A stretch of DNA of 64,000 nucleotides, taken from Pseudomonadota bacterium. Its GTDB lineage: Bacteria; Pseudomonadota; Alphaproteobacteria; Rhodospirillales; Magnetospirillaceae. The notes beneath the pieces are model-generated. The model saw only the letters and a program-made list of their open reading frames with translations. It was not told the DNA's origin and did not search any database. How positions within the stretch are numbered: position 1 is the first letter of the stretch; the number at the start of each line of letters is the position of its first letter. The translations under genes and the position numbers were made by a program. Of this stretch, positions 26,261-35,029 are shown in pieces. Location of the stretch: assembly GCA_023458315.1 (NCBI GenBank), contig JAEXAH010000018.1:1-64000 (forward strand), in the 5' to 3' direction.

Positions 26261-27459
26261 CCGACCAGCCGCCGCCCTTTCTGCCCTATGGCCGTCAATG
26301 CATCGACGAGGCGGATATCGCGGCAGTGGTCGAGGCCCTCAAGGCCCCCATGTTGACCGGCGGCCCCACCGTCGACGCCTTTGAAGCGGCCCTGGCCACG
26401 GCGGTGACGGCCCCCCATGCCGTCGCCTGCGCCAATGGCACCGCCGCCTTGCACCTCGCCTGCCTGGCGCTCGACATCGGGCCGGGCAAGTCGGTGGCCG
26501 TGCCCAGCATCACCTTTTCGGCTACCGCCAACGCGGCGCTCTATTGCGGTGCCGACGTGCTGTTCGTCGACGTCGACCCCGACAGCGGCCTGATGACGGT
26601 CGAGGCGCTGGACCGCGCCGTCGCCGCCTGGCAGGGCCCGCCGGTTGCCGCGGTGTTTCCCGTGCACCTGGCCGGTCAGGCGGCGGACATGGCGGCGATT
26701 GGCGGCTATGCCCGCGACCGCGGCTGGGCGGTCGTCGAGGACGCCTGCCACGCCCTGGGGACCGACGCCGATTGGGGTCCGGTGGGCGGCTGCGCCCACT
26801 CGGACATGACGGTGTTCTCGTTCCATCCGGTCAAGACCGTCGCCATGGGCGAGGGCGGCGCGCTGACCACCCGCGACGCCGCCATCGCGCACCGGCTGCG
26901 CCGGCTGCGCAGCCACGGCATCACCCGCGAGGCCGCCGAATTCTCGGAAACCGACCTCGCCTACGCCGCCGACGGCACCGTCAATCCCTGGTATTACGAA
27001 CTGACCGAGCTGGGCTACAACTACCGCGCCAGCGATATTCAGTGCGCCCTGGGCCTGTCGCAGCTGGGCAAGCTGGAGGCGTTCGCCGCGCGCCGCAACC
27101 ATCTGGCGGCGCGCTATGACGCCGCGCTGGCGCCGCTGGCGCCGCTGGTGCGCGGCCTGGGCCGCCGCCCCAACCCGCGCCCGGCCTGGCATCTCTATGT
27201 GGCGCTGTTCGATTTCCCGGCGATCGGCATCGACCGCGCCAGCCTGATGCGCACCTTGCATCAGCGTGGCATCGGCACCCAGGTGCATTACATCCCGGTT
27301 CCCTCGATGCCGGTCTATCGCCGCCGCTACGGCCGCCAGAGCTTCCCCGGAGCGGAAGCATACTACGCCCGCGCCCTTTCCCTGCCGCTGTTCCCCGCCA
27401 TGCAAGACGAGGACGTGACGCGCGTGTGCGCCGTCCTGGGCGAAGTGATCGGGGCATGA
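26257..27459 (+). CDS. pseC: UDP-4-amino-4,6-dideoxy-N-acetyl-beta-L-altrosamine transaminase, PseC type
   Basis: 400 aa DegT/DnrJ/EryC1 aminotransferase. LPYGRQCIDEADIAAVVEAL with LTGGPTVDAFE is typical of PseC. VVEDACHALGT gives the PLP Asp, MTVFSFHPVKTVAMGEGGA the Schiff-base Lys, and NYRASDIQCALGLSQLGKLE the conserved arginine region. It aminates C4 of the PseB product from glutamate. ATGA overlaps at both ends. Function call rests on family pattern and on position between pseB and pseG. Confidence 0.87.
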   Translation: MTDQPPPFLPYGRQCIDEADIAAVVEALKAPMLTGGPTVDAFEAALATAVTAPHAVACANGTAALHLACLALDIGPGKSVAVPSITFSATANAALYCGADVLFVDVDPDSGLMTVEALDRAVAAWQGPPVAAVFPVHLAGQAADMAAIGGYARDRGWAVVEDACHALGTDADWGPVGGCAHSDMTVFSFHPVKTVAMGEGGALTTRDAAIAHRLRRLRSHGITREAAEFSETDLAYAADGTVNPWYYELTELGYNYRASDIQCALGLSQLGKLEAFAARRNHLAARYDAALAPLAPLVRGLGRRPNPRPAWHLYVALFDFPAIGIDRASLMRTLHQRGIGTQVHYIPVPSMPVYRRRYGRQSFPGAEAYYARALSLPLFPAMQDEDVTRVCAVLGEVIGA

Positions 27460-28463
27460 CCCGGCCGTGGCTCGTCCGGCTCAGCAGCCGGCCTCAGCGG
27501 GGCGGGGGACATGTCCACCGCGGGGGGCTGCTTGCCAAGGAACTGGCCACTCAAGACCCGGTGATGGTGGCGCTGGATGCCGACGGCATGCAGTGGGCGC
27601 CCTTCTTTGCCGATAGCACGGTGCGCGTGGTCGCCGCCGACCGGTTGATGCCGGACGCGTGCTGGCGCGGTGTCGTCGTCGATTGCTACGACGTCGGTCC
27701 GTCGGAACTCATCGCTTTTTCGAAGCGGGCGCCGCTCGTTGCCCTGTTCGACGATTCGCTGGCAACACCGCCGGGAACGGGCTTGGTGATCAATGCCGCC
27801 CCCAATCTGGCCGGCGACCAGATCGCCGGCGTGCCGGCCCTGCTTGGCGCGCAATATGCCATTGTCGACCCGAGCTTCACCCGACTGCCGCGCCGTGCCG
27901 CCCCCGCCCGGCCCCGCACCTTGATGCTGTGCTTCGGCCTGCGCGATTCGGCAAACGCCTGCGCCCTGGCGCTGGCGGCGCTCGAACGCATCGATGCGGC
28001 GCTGGACCGGCCCAACATTCGCGTCATCTTGGCCGAGGACGCCCCCCATCGCGCCGACGTCGCCCGTCGCGTGGCGAGCTTCGGCCCCCGTGGCGTTCTG
28101 TTGCCGCCCGCTCCCAGTCTTGCCCCGCTGCTCGCCGAATGCGACCTGTTCCTCGGTGCGGGCGGCGTGTCGCTGCTGGAGCGCATGGCGGCGGGCGTTC
28201 CCTCGGTCACCGTGGTGACGGCCGGCAATCAGCTGCCCTTTGCCCGTGCCGCCCACGACCTGGGCGGAACATTGCTGGCTGGATCCCTGGACGGGCTGTC
28301 CTGCGAAGCGCTGGCCGACAACATCCAAACCCTGGCCGACGACGCGTCGGCGCGCGCCCGCATGGCCGAGGCCGGTCGACGTGGCGTGGACGGCGGCGGC
28401 ATTGCCCGCGTGGCCGCGGCGCTACGCACCGCGGTGGGAGGCGACCATGGCCACGACCGCTGA
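27456..28463 (+). CDS. pseG: UDP-2,4-diacetamido-2,4,6-trideoxy-beta-L-altropyranose hydrolase, PseG type
   Basis: 335 aa GT-B-like hydrolase. RLSSRPQRGGGHVHRG corresponds to the R-x7-G-x-G-H-x-x-R active-site loop of PseG, including the catalytic His; PLVALFDDSLATPP and ECDLFLGAGGVSLLERMAAG are the matching mid and donor-domain segments. It releases UDP to give 2,4-diacetamido-2,4,6-trideoxy-L-altrose for the synthase. The usual A-D in the opening motif is changed here (LSS), so the match is moderate. Start overlaps pseC as ATGA. Confidence 0.75.
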   Translation: MTRPWLVRLSSRPQRGGGHVHRGGLLAKELATQDPVMVALDADGMQWAPFFADSTVRVVAADRLMPDACWRGVVVDCYDVGPSELIAFSKRAPLVALFDDSLATPPGTGLVINAAPNLAGDQIAGVPALLGAQYAIVDPSFTRLPRRAAPARPRTLMLCFGLRDSANACALALAALERIDAALDRPNIRVILAEDAPHRADVARRVASFGPRGVLLPPAPSLAPLLAECDLFLGAGGVSLLERMAAGVPSVTVVTAGNQLPFARAAHDLGGTLLAGSLDGLSCEALADNIQTLADDASARARMAEAGRRGVDGGGIARVAAALRTAVGGDHGHDR

Positions 28464-30258
28464 CGACACGGCGGAAATCTTGCATCAGGCGCGCGTGGTG
28501 TTCTGCGAAAGCACGAAAGTGCTGGAGTGGGCGCGTGGAAAGGGTTTGCCGGAAACCGCCACCGTGCTGACCACCGCCCCGGCGGTCGCCCTCTCGGGCC
28601 AGCCAGGGGTGCGTGCGCTGGAGCCGGGCGTCGATCGGTTGATGGCTTATTGGCATGATGCAGGTGCGCTGACCCGCGATATGTTCGCGGCGGCCCGCGC
28701 CAACGGGCTCGACCATGACCGCGCCTTGCTCGCGGCCCGCGAAGCCCAGGCCGCCTATCGCAAGCTGACCAAATTATTGGCGCTGACCGAAGCGGATTTC
28801 GTTGAACCGCGCGTCAATCTCGGCCTGCGCACCGGCAGCGCCGCGTTGGACGAGCGCCTCAACGGCCCGTGGCAGACCCTGCTGGCCGGTAATCCCCATC
28901 TGCGCACCGTGTGGTGCGATCTGCCACGAACGATGCGAAAGATGCCCCCGCCGCCGCTGGTGGAGCGGCTGCGGATGTCGGGCATCGCCGATATCGGGTG
29001 CCAGCTGGCGCGGAGGTGGTGGCAAGGGCGGCCCGCGGGGAACCGCCCGACCCTTGTGCTCGCCCACACCAACGAATTCGTGCGCGAGGCCGCCTGGGCC
29101 ATGATTCGCCGCGGCGTCGCGGTGCGGCTTGCCGACGCCCCCACCAAGAAGGGAGCGCCAGCGGCGGTCGACGATGCCGTCGCCCCGGAACTGACGGCGA
29201 TTTTCCGGTCCTATGCCGCCCGCTGGTTCCCGGCCCCGGCCGTGGACATGGCCGTCGCCGCCTTCCACCGGAATCTCGCCGCAGCCAGACAGCGCTTCGA
29301 ACAGGAGCTTGAGAACTGGAAGGCCTCGCTGTCGGCCCTTGTTCCCAACGGCAAAGGGGCGGTGCTCACCAACTTCCCGGGCACCCCCTCGCTGATGGCG
29401 CTGTGCGTGGCCGCGCGCGGCCTCGGCTTGCCCGTGGCGGCGTTCCAGCACGGCGTGACTCGGGAGATTTGCGGCACCCACGACGTCACGGCCTGTTACT
29501 TCGAGAATGGCGTGGCGGACGTCCTGTTCACCATGAACGAGGCGGCAGCGCAGGCCTCACGTCAGACCCCATACGCTCGCGGCCGGGCCGAAGCCGTTGG
29601 CATGCCCAAGGTATACAGCCGCATGGCGGGTGGCGGCCGCACCGATGCCGGCCATCCGCTGCTGTACGTTTCCACCGCCCTGCTGTCCGGCAATGTGAAT
29701 GCCTATTCCGGTGGGGTGTCGGACGTGGAGCGGGTGCGGCGCGAACTTGCCCTGGTCGAGCAGGTGTTGGCGCGCGTGCCGTATGGCGTCCGCTACAAAT
29801 CCTATCCGTCGACCGACCGCTACGACGATCCCGACCCCGTGCTGGCGCAAGTCGTCAGCAAACCCAATCTGCAACTTTTCGACAGGCCGCTGGACCTGCG
29901 CTATATGATCAGCCGGCATCGCCTGGTCATCACCTCGCGCGCCACCAGCACCGTGGGGTGGTGCCTGAAATCCGGCAAGCCGCTGGTTTTCATCAACCAT
30001 CCCGACCACATGCCGTTGCGGGACGACGCCCACGAACTGTACGCCCAGGGAGTGTTCCTCTTCGATTGGCGAAACGACGCGACCCTGGAACAACTGCGCG
30101 CCTTCCTTTCGCGCCCGCTAGATGAGATCGAGGCGGAGTGGCAGGACAAGGCAGGGGCGCGCCGCGCGCTGGAGGATAAGCTCCTCTGTGCGCCCGGTGC
30201 CCATGCCGGTGAGCGCGTGGCAGATCTCTTGATGCCGATGATGGAAAGACGGGACTGA
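28447..30258 (+). CDS. Predicted GT-B-type surface-glycan transferase of unknown specificity
   Basis: 603 aa, not a family I can name. The C-terminal 250 residues look like a GT-B donor domain: VAAFQHGVTREICGTHD, MNEAAAQAS, GMPKVYSRM, then YKSYPSTDRYDDPDPVLAQ and MISRHRLVITSRATSTVGWC followed by SGKPLVFINHPDHMPL. This order recalls capsule, LIC12162-type and nonulosonate transferases. The N-terminal part is mainly helical. The ATG at 28447 overlaps pseG by 17 bases. Location in the pse operon suggests it transfers the nonulosonic acid, perhaps to flagellin or another glycan; this is inference from context. Confidence 0.6.
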   Translation: MATTADDTAEILHQARVVFCESTKVLEWARGKGLPETATVLTTAPAVALSGQPGVRALEPGVDRLMAYWHDAGALTRDMFAAARANGLDHDRALLAAREAQAAYRKLTKLLALTEADFVEPRVNLGLRTGSAALDERLNGPWQTLLAGNPHLRTVWCDLPRTMRKMPPPPLVERLRMSGIADIGCQLARRWWQGRPAGNRPTLVLAHTNEFVREAAWAMIRRGVAVRLADAPTKKGAPAAVDDAVAPELTAIFRSYAARWFPAPAVDMAVAAFHRNLAAARQRFEQELENWKASLSALVPNGKGAVLTNFPGTPSLMALCVAARGLGLPVAAFQHGVTREICGTHDVTACYFENGVADVLFTMNEAAAQASRQTPYARGRAEAVGMPKVYSRMAGGGRTDAGHPLLYVSTALLSGNVNAYSGGVSDVERVRRELALVEQVLARVPYGVRYKSYPSTDRYDDPDPVLAQVVSKPNLQLFDRPLDLRYMISRHRLVITSRATSTVGWCLKSGKPLVFINHPDHMPLRDDAHELYAQGVFLFDWRNDATLEQLRAFLSRPLDEIEAEWQDKAGARRALEDKLLCAPGAHAGERVADLLMPMMERRD

Positions 30259-31295
30259 TGGAAGCGACCCGGGACAAGAACCCAACCCTGCGGATTGGTG
30301 ACCGCCTGCTTGGAGTCGGGCAGCCGGTCTGGATCATCGCCGAGATCGGCATCAACCATGAGGGCAGCGCCGAGACCTGCGCCCGCATGATTGAAGCGGC
30401 AGCGGCGGCCGACGCCGATGCGGTCAAGCTGCAAACCATCGACGCCGACGAGAATTACATGCGTGGCACCGCCAGCCACAGCCTGTTCTCCCGCTGCGCG
30501 CTGACCCGCGAAGAAACCGCGCGTATGTTCGATTTGTCGCGCAGCCTGGGCGTGGCGCCCTTCACCACCGCTGGCGACTTCGCCACCCTGGAGTGGGTCG
30601 ACCGATTGGCGCCGGCGGCGCACAAGATCTCCTCGGGTCTGATGACCCACCTGCCGCTGATCCGCCAGGCGGCCCGCACCGGCCGGCCGATGCTGATGTC
30701 CACTGGCATGGCGGGGATGGAACAGATCGACCAATCGGTGGCGGTCGCGCGCGAGGCGGGAGTATCGGCGCTCGGCCTGTTCCATTGCGTCTCGCTCTAC
30801 CCGGCGCCGCCGGAAACCCTCAACCTGGCCGCCATCCGCGCGCTGGAGGCACGCTACGGCCTGCCGGTCGGTTGGTCCGATCACTGCCTGAACGCTGACG
30901 CCGCCTTCCTTTCCGTGGCATCCGGCGCCTGCATGATCGAGAAGCACTTCACCTTCGACACCCGCAGGCCCAGCTTCGATCACGGCATCTCGCTGGACCC
31001 GCGCGGCTTGGCCGACATGGTGGCGCGGGTGCGCGCTGCCGAAGCCATGCTGGGCCGGCCCGACCGTCCGCTGACCGCCGAGGAGGAGGCCAAGGCGGCG
31101 CGCATGCATCGCATCCTGGTGGCGCGTCGGCCGGTTGCCGCCGGCGAGGAATTGACCGTCGAGAACCTTGGTCTCAAGCGCCCGCTGGACGGCGTGAGCG
31201 GCCTGCCGCCCGCCGCCTGGGAAGCCACCCTGGGCCGCCGCGTGCGCCAGGCGCTTGCCGTGGACGAGGCCGTGACCGCCCAGGTGCTGCAATGA
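30258..31295 (+). CDS. NeuB-family nonulosonic acid synthase, PseI candidate
   Basis: 345 aa. VWIIAEIGINHEGSAETCAR and ADAVKLQTID open the TIM-barrel; PMLMSTGMAGMEQID, FHCVSLYPAPPETLNL and CMIEKHFTFDTRRPSFDHG are the family's phosphoenolpyruvate- and metal-site segments. The last 60 residues (HRILVARRPVAAGEELT) form the antifreeze-like SAF domain. The enzyme condenses PEP with the six-carbon sugar to a nine-carbon acid; position after pseG makes pseudaminic acid the likely product. A second NeuB paralogue lies at 39096. Start overlaps the previous stop as TGATG. Confidence 0.85.
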   Translation: MEATRDKNPTLRIGDRLLGVGQPVWIIAEIGINHEGSAETCARMIEAAAAADADAVKLQTIDADENYMRGTASHSLFSRCALTREETARMFDLSRSLGVAPFTTAGDFATLEWVDRLAPAAHKISSGLMTHLPLIRQAARTGRPMLMSTGMAGMEQIDQSVAVAREAGVSALGLFHCVSLYPAPPETLNLAAIRALEARYGLPVGWSDHCLNADAAFLSVASGACMIEKHFTFDTRRPSFDHGISLDPRGLADMVARVRAAEAMLGRPDRPLTAEEEAKAARMHRILVARRPVAAGEELTVENLGLKRPLDGVSGLPPAAWEATLGRRVRQALAVDEAVTAQVLQ

Positions 31296-32365
31296 GCGCG
31301 AGCAAAGCGACCATCCTGTTGACCGCCGGCGGCGGCGCCATGGTGCCGCTTGCCATCCGGCAAATGCACGACAGCCGGCGTCACCAGATCCGGGTTGTCG
31401 CCGTCAACACCCAGGCTGGCGTGGCCGCAGAGGCGATGGCCGATGCCTTCCACGTGGTGCCCTATGGAACCGACCCGGGCTATGTCGACGCGGTTCTCGA
31501 CATCGTCCGGCGCGACGGCGTCACCCTGGTGATGCCGTGGTCGGACGAGGAAGCCCTGGCGCTGGCGCCGCATGCCGACCGTTTCGCCGCCTTGGGGGCG
31601 GTCCTGGCGTGCACCACGCCGGAAAACCTGGCGATCATGTCCGACAAGGCCGCCACGTTCCGCCGCTTGGGCGACGTCGGCATCCCGGTCCCCGATTGGC
31701 GCCATGCCGAGACCGATGCCCAATTGCTGGCGGCGCTGGACGACCTGATGGCCGTGCACGGTGCCGCAGTGGTCAAGCCGGAACGATCCCGCGGTGGCCG
31801 CAACGTCTATGTGGTGCGCCCCGACGCCGACACCGTGATGGACGTGGACGAGGGCCGCGAATGCCATCTGTCACCCGCCGCGTTCCTGGCGCTTGGGGAA
31901 GAGGGCCGGCGCGCCCTGCTTCCGGCCATGGTGATGGAGCGCCTGGTCCCGCCCGCCTATGACATCGACATCCTCTGCCGGCGCGGCCAGGTGCTGCGCT
32001 GCGTGCCGCGTCGCCGCATCAACCCCGCCGGCATCCCGTTTCGCGGCGGCGTAATCGAAAACCTGCCGGAACTGCATGCGCTGGCCGCCGATATCGCCCG
32101 CGTCCTGAACCTTGACTGGCTGTATGACATCGATGTGTTCACGACCCGCGACGGAGCATGGCGCGTGATCGAGACCAACCCACGCCCATCGGGCAGCTTG
32201 CCCGCCACCATCGCCGCCGGCATCGACCTGTTCGATGATTTGGTGTCGCTGGCACAGGGCAAGACGCTTCCGCCGCTGACCCTGCCGGACCAGCGCCTCG
32301 TCCTTCCCTTCACCGCGGCCATCGCCAGCGACGATGCCGCCCTTCTGAAGTGGCACACCCCATGA
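31292..32365 (+). CDS. ATP-grasp ligase of unknown substrate in the pse operon
   Basis: 357 aa. TILLTAGGGAMVPLAIRQM is the pre-ATP-grasp Rossmann part, ENLAIMSDKAATFRRLGDVG precedes the grasp domain, GAAVVKPERSRGGRNVYVVR holds the ATP-binding Lys and glycine loop, and WRVIETNPRPSGSLPATIAAG the metal-binding Glu/Asn. Such enzymes join a carboxylate to an amine or other nucleophile through an acylphosphate. It sits between synthase and nucleotidyltransferase with ATGA overlaps both sides, so its substrate is probably the nonulosonic acid or its precursor. Not part of the standard six-enzyme pathway. Confidence 0.78.
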   Translation: MSASKATILLTAGGGAMVPLAIRQMHDSRRHQIRVVAVNTQAGVAAEAMADAFHVVPYGTDPGYVDAVLDIVRRDGVTLVMPWSDEEALALAPHADRFAALGAVLACTTPENLAIMSDKAATFRRLGDVGIPVPDWRHAETDAQLLAALDDLMAVHGAAVVKPERSRGGRNVYVVRPDADTVMDVDEGRECHLSPAAFLALGEEGRRALLPAMVMERLVPPAYDIDILCRRGQVLRCVPRRRINPAGIPFRGGVIENLPELHALAADIARVLNLDWLYDIDVFTTRDGAWRVIETNPRPSGSLPATIAAGIDLFDDLVSLAQGKTLPPLTLPDQRLVLPFTAAIASDDAALLKWHTP

Positions 32366-33084
32366 CCGACCACGGCACCGCGAAGACTATCGCCTTCATC
32401 CAGGCCCGTATGGGCTCGTCCCGTCTGCCCGGCAAGGTGTTGGCCGATATTGCCGGCCGCCCGTCGCTGGAGCAGATGTTGCGCCGGGTGCAGTTGTCCA
32501 AGCGCCTGGACGGCATCGTCGTGACGACCACCGTCAACGCCATCGACGACCCCGTCGCCGCGCTGACGGAACGGCTGGGGGTCGGGCTGTTCCGCGGTGA
32601 CGAGCAGGACGTACTGGGACGCATGCACGACGCCGCCCTGGCCTTTGGCGCGACGGTGGTGGTGCGCCTGACCGCCGACTGCCCCATGCACGACGCCACC
32701 GTCATCGACGCCGCGCTCGAAATGTTCGCAGATGGTCGCTACGATTACGTCTCCAATGCCGTGCAGCGGACGTATCCCGATGGCCTGGATGTGGAGGTGA
32801 TGTCCTTCGAGGCGTTGCACCGGGCACATCTGGAAGCCGTCGACCGCCTGCACCGCGAACATGTGACCACCTATATCCGCGGTGTGCCGGCCCACCTGCC
32901 CAATGGCGATTTCCGCATCGGCCACCTGGTTAATGACCAGGATTTCGCCGCCCTGCGCTGGACGGTCGATACCCTCGCCGATCTCGATCGCGTGCGTCGC
33001 TATTACGCCGCGCTGCCCGACCTGTTCAGCTGGCGCCAGGCGCTGGCGCTGGCCGACCGTCTGGAACAGTTGCCGCAGCCGTAA
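32362..33084 (+). CDS. SpsF/NeuA-type nucleotidyltransferase, PseF candidate
   Basis: 240 aa. IAFIQARMGSSRLPGKVLAD is the nucleotide-binding loop of the SpsF/KdsB/NeuA cytidylyltransferase fold; VVRLTADCPMHDATVIDAA carries the metal-binding Asp. Such enzymes make a CMP-activated acid. Last gene of the operon, so it most likely makes the CMP-activated product of the preceding synthase. The ATG at 32362 overlaps the ATP-grasp stop as ATGA. Two other paralogues are at 36720 and 44877. Confidence 0.78.
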   Translation: MTDHGTAKTIAFIQARMGSSRLPGKVLADIAGRPSLEQMLRRVQLSKRLDGIVVTTTVNAIDDPVAALTERLGVGLFRGDEQDVLGRMHDAALAFGATVVVRLTADCPMHDATVIDAALEMFADGRYDYVSNAVQRTYPDGLDVEVMSFEALHRAHLEAVDRLHREHVTTYIRGVPAHLPNGDFRIGHLVNDQDFAALRWTVDTLADLDRVRRYYAALPDLFSWRQALALADRLEQLPQP

Positions 33085-33124
33085 CCCGCCTTCACACAAA
33101 AAAACCTGCCGCATCGCGTCTTTT

Positions 33125-33145
33125 CCGCCTGGACCTGCCCAGCGG
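33125..33145. terminator. Possible hairpin between convergent operons
   Basis: CCGCCTGG and CCAGCGG at 33125-33145 can pair (7 pairs with one bulge) in the 62-base gap between the pse operon and the ABC transporter stop. No adjacent T-run follows it on the plus strand; seven A lie some 20 bases away (T on the minus strand). Weak candidate. Confidence 0.25.
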
Positions 33146-33146
33146 C

Positions 33147-34994
33147 CTATGCGCCGCTCTTGGCGGCCCGGTCCCTACCGCCGCCGGCGGAGGTGGCGAC
33201 CGCCTCGGCGTACCATCCGCCCTGCGCCATCAGTTCGGCATGGCTGCCGACGGCGGCGACCACGCCGTGGTCGAGGATGACGATGCGGTCGGCGCCGACG
33301 ATGGTGGACAGGCGGTGTCCCACCACCAGGATGGTCAAATCGGTTTCGCGGTGCAGCCGGTTCAGCGACTGGCGGAACAGCTCCTCGGATTCGGCGTCCA
33401 GGCTGCTGGTCGGCTCGTCCAGGATCAGGATCGAGGCGCGGCCCAGCAGCACGCGCGCCAGATCCAGGCGCTGGCGCTGGCCGCCGGACAGGCGGTTGCC
33501 GCCCTCGCCCAGCAGTGAGTCGTAACCGTCGGGCAAGCGGGCGATGAACTCGTCGGCGCCAGCCAGCCGCGCCGCCTCCTTGACCTCGGCGTCCGAGGCG
33601 GCGGGATTGCCGTAGCGGATATGGTCCGCCACCGAGACGTTGAAGATCTGGGGATTTTGCGGCGCATAGGCGATCTGGCGGCGCAGGCTGTCCAGGGTGA
33701 AGTCCTGCACCGGTTCGCCGTCGAACAACAGCCGCCCGGCATCGGGACGGCGCAGGCGGGGCAGCAGATCGATCAGGGTCGACTTGCCGCTGCCCGACGG
33801 TCCGGCCAGGGCAACCATGCTGCCCGCCGGCAGGGCAAGGTTGACGCCCTGCAAGGCCGGGCGGTCGGCGCCCGGATAGGTGAACCGCACATCCTCGAAG
33901 CGCAGTTCGCGCTTGAGACCGGCGAATTGATGGGTGCCGTGGTCGATCTCGCGCGCGGCAGTCATGTCGTCCAGGCGGGCCTTGACCGCCTCGATGGCGC
34001 TCATCCCCATCAGCACCATCTGGCGCTGCGCCACCAGGGCCTTGCCCACCGGCGCCAGGCGCATGGAGATGACCATATAAAGGCCGATCTCTTCGAGCTG
34101 CATGCCGAAGCTGGTGACCGCCAGATAGAGAAAGACGCAGGACAGGCCGACGGCGATGGGCTCCAGCGCCACTTCGGTGCGCGCCTGCAGCACCATGGCG
34201 GCGGTGTTGTTGTGCGCCTGCCGGTCGGTCAGCTGTTCCATCTCGCGGCGCTCAGCGGTCTCGGTGCGCGACAGTCGCACCAGCCGGGGCGAGCGCACCC
34301 GCTCCACCAGAAACGCGGCCAGGGCGGCGTTGCTGTGGGTCACCGCCCGGCCGATGGTCTGGATACGCTTGACCCAACGCCGGACCAGCACGATGGCCAG
34401 CCCGAACACCATGATGGCGGCCACCGTCATCGACGGCGACATGGCGGTCAGCGCCCCCAGATAGGTCACCGCCACCAGCGCCTGGGTCGTCCAGATCACC
34501 GGGGCGAGCAGGCCGACTATGGCACGGTTGGTCTCTACCGTCACCTGATTGACAATGTCGCCCATGGGCACACGGTCATGATAGGCGGCGTCAGCGGCCA
34601 GATAGGTGCCGAACAGGCGATTGATCAGGCGGCGGATGAGGAATTGCTGGGTGCGGGTCTGACAGACAAGGCGGGCGTAGACGAAGGCTTGCCGCAGCAG
34701 AAAGCACAGAAAGGCGGCCGCCAACAGGCTGGGCAGACTGACGCGCAGATGCAGCAGATCGAACACCTGGACCAGAAGCTCCCACAGGCGGGATTCGCCG
34801 GTCAGCCGACTGATATCCTGTCCGGCGCGGATGAACTGGAAGATCGGCAAGAACAGGCCGACGCCCAAAGCCTCGGTGAGGGTCGAGCTCACACCGAACA
34901 GCAGCAGCAGCAGCGTGCGCCCTCTGGTCAGGCCAAAATCAGTGGCGTAGGCGAACCACGAGGGAGGGCAGGGCGGAGGGGGAGCGCTGGTCAC
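33147..34994 (-). CDS. ABC exporter, fused permease-ATPase (PglK/MsbA-like candidate flippase)
   Basis: 615 aa. Residues about 20-330 form six membrane helices; LAGPSGSGKSTLIDLLPRL is Walker A, QIAYAPQNPQIFNVSVADHI the Q-loop region, LSGGQRQRLDLARVLLG the signature and ILILDEPTSSLDAES Walker B. Homodimers of such half-exporters flip lipid-linked oligosaccharides (PglK) or lipid A (MsbA) across the inner membrane. No Wzx flippase is seen in the window, so this is the best export candidate. The GTG at 34994 was preferred (GGAAG 8 bases upstream) to a GTG at 35045 that would overlap the next gene. Confidence 0.87.
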   Translation of the reverse strand: MTSAPPPPCPPSWFAYATDFGLTRGRTLLLLLFGVSSTLTEALGVGLFLPIFQFIRAGQDISRLTGESRLWELLVQVFDLLHLRVSLPSLLAAAFLCFLLRQAFVYARLVCQTRTQQFLIRRLINRLFGTYLAADAAYHDRVPMGDIVNQVTVETNRAIVGLLAPVIWTTQALVAVTYLGALTAMSPSMTVAAIMVFGLAIVLVRRWVKRIQTIGRAVTHSNAALAAFLVERVRSPRLVRLSRTETAERREMEQLTDRQAHNNTAAMVLQARTEVALEPIAVGLSCVFLYLAVTSFGMQLEEIGLYMVISMRLAPVGKALVAQRQMVLMGMSAIEAVKARLDDMTAAREIDHGTHQFAGLKRELRFEDVRFTYPGADRPALQGVNLALPAGSMVALAGPSGSGKSTLIDLLPRLRRPDAGRLLFDGEPVQDFTLDSLRRQIAYAPQNPQIFNVSVADHIRYGNPAASDAEVKEAARLAGADEFIARLPDGYDSLLGEGGNRLSGGQRQRLDLARVLLGRASILILDEPTSSLDAESEELFRQSLNRLHRETDLTILVVGHRLSTIVGADRIVILDHGVVAAVGSHAELMAQGGWYAEAVATSAGGGRDRAAKSGA

Positions 34995-35029
34995 AACCCT
35001 ATCTTCCTTTGGGATGCCGGAGGAGGAAA

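Noticed and set aside
29527..29539. GTTCA-CCA-TGAAC inverted repeat resembling the operator
   Set aside because: Spacer is 3 instead of 5 bases and it lies in the middle of a coding gene.
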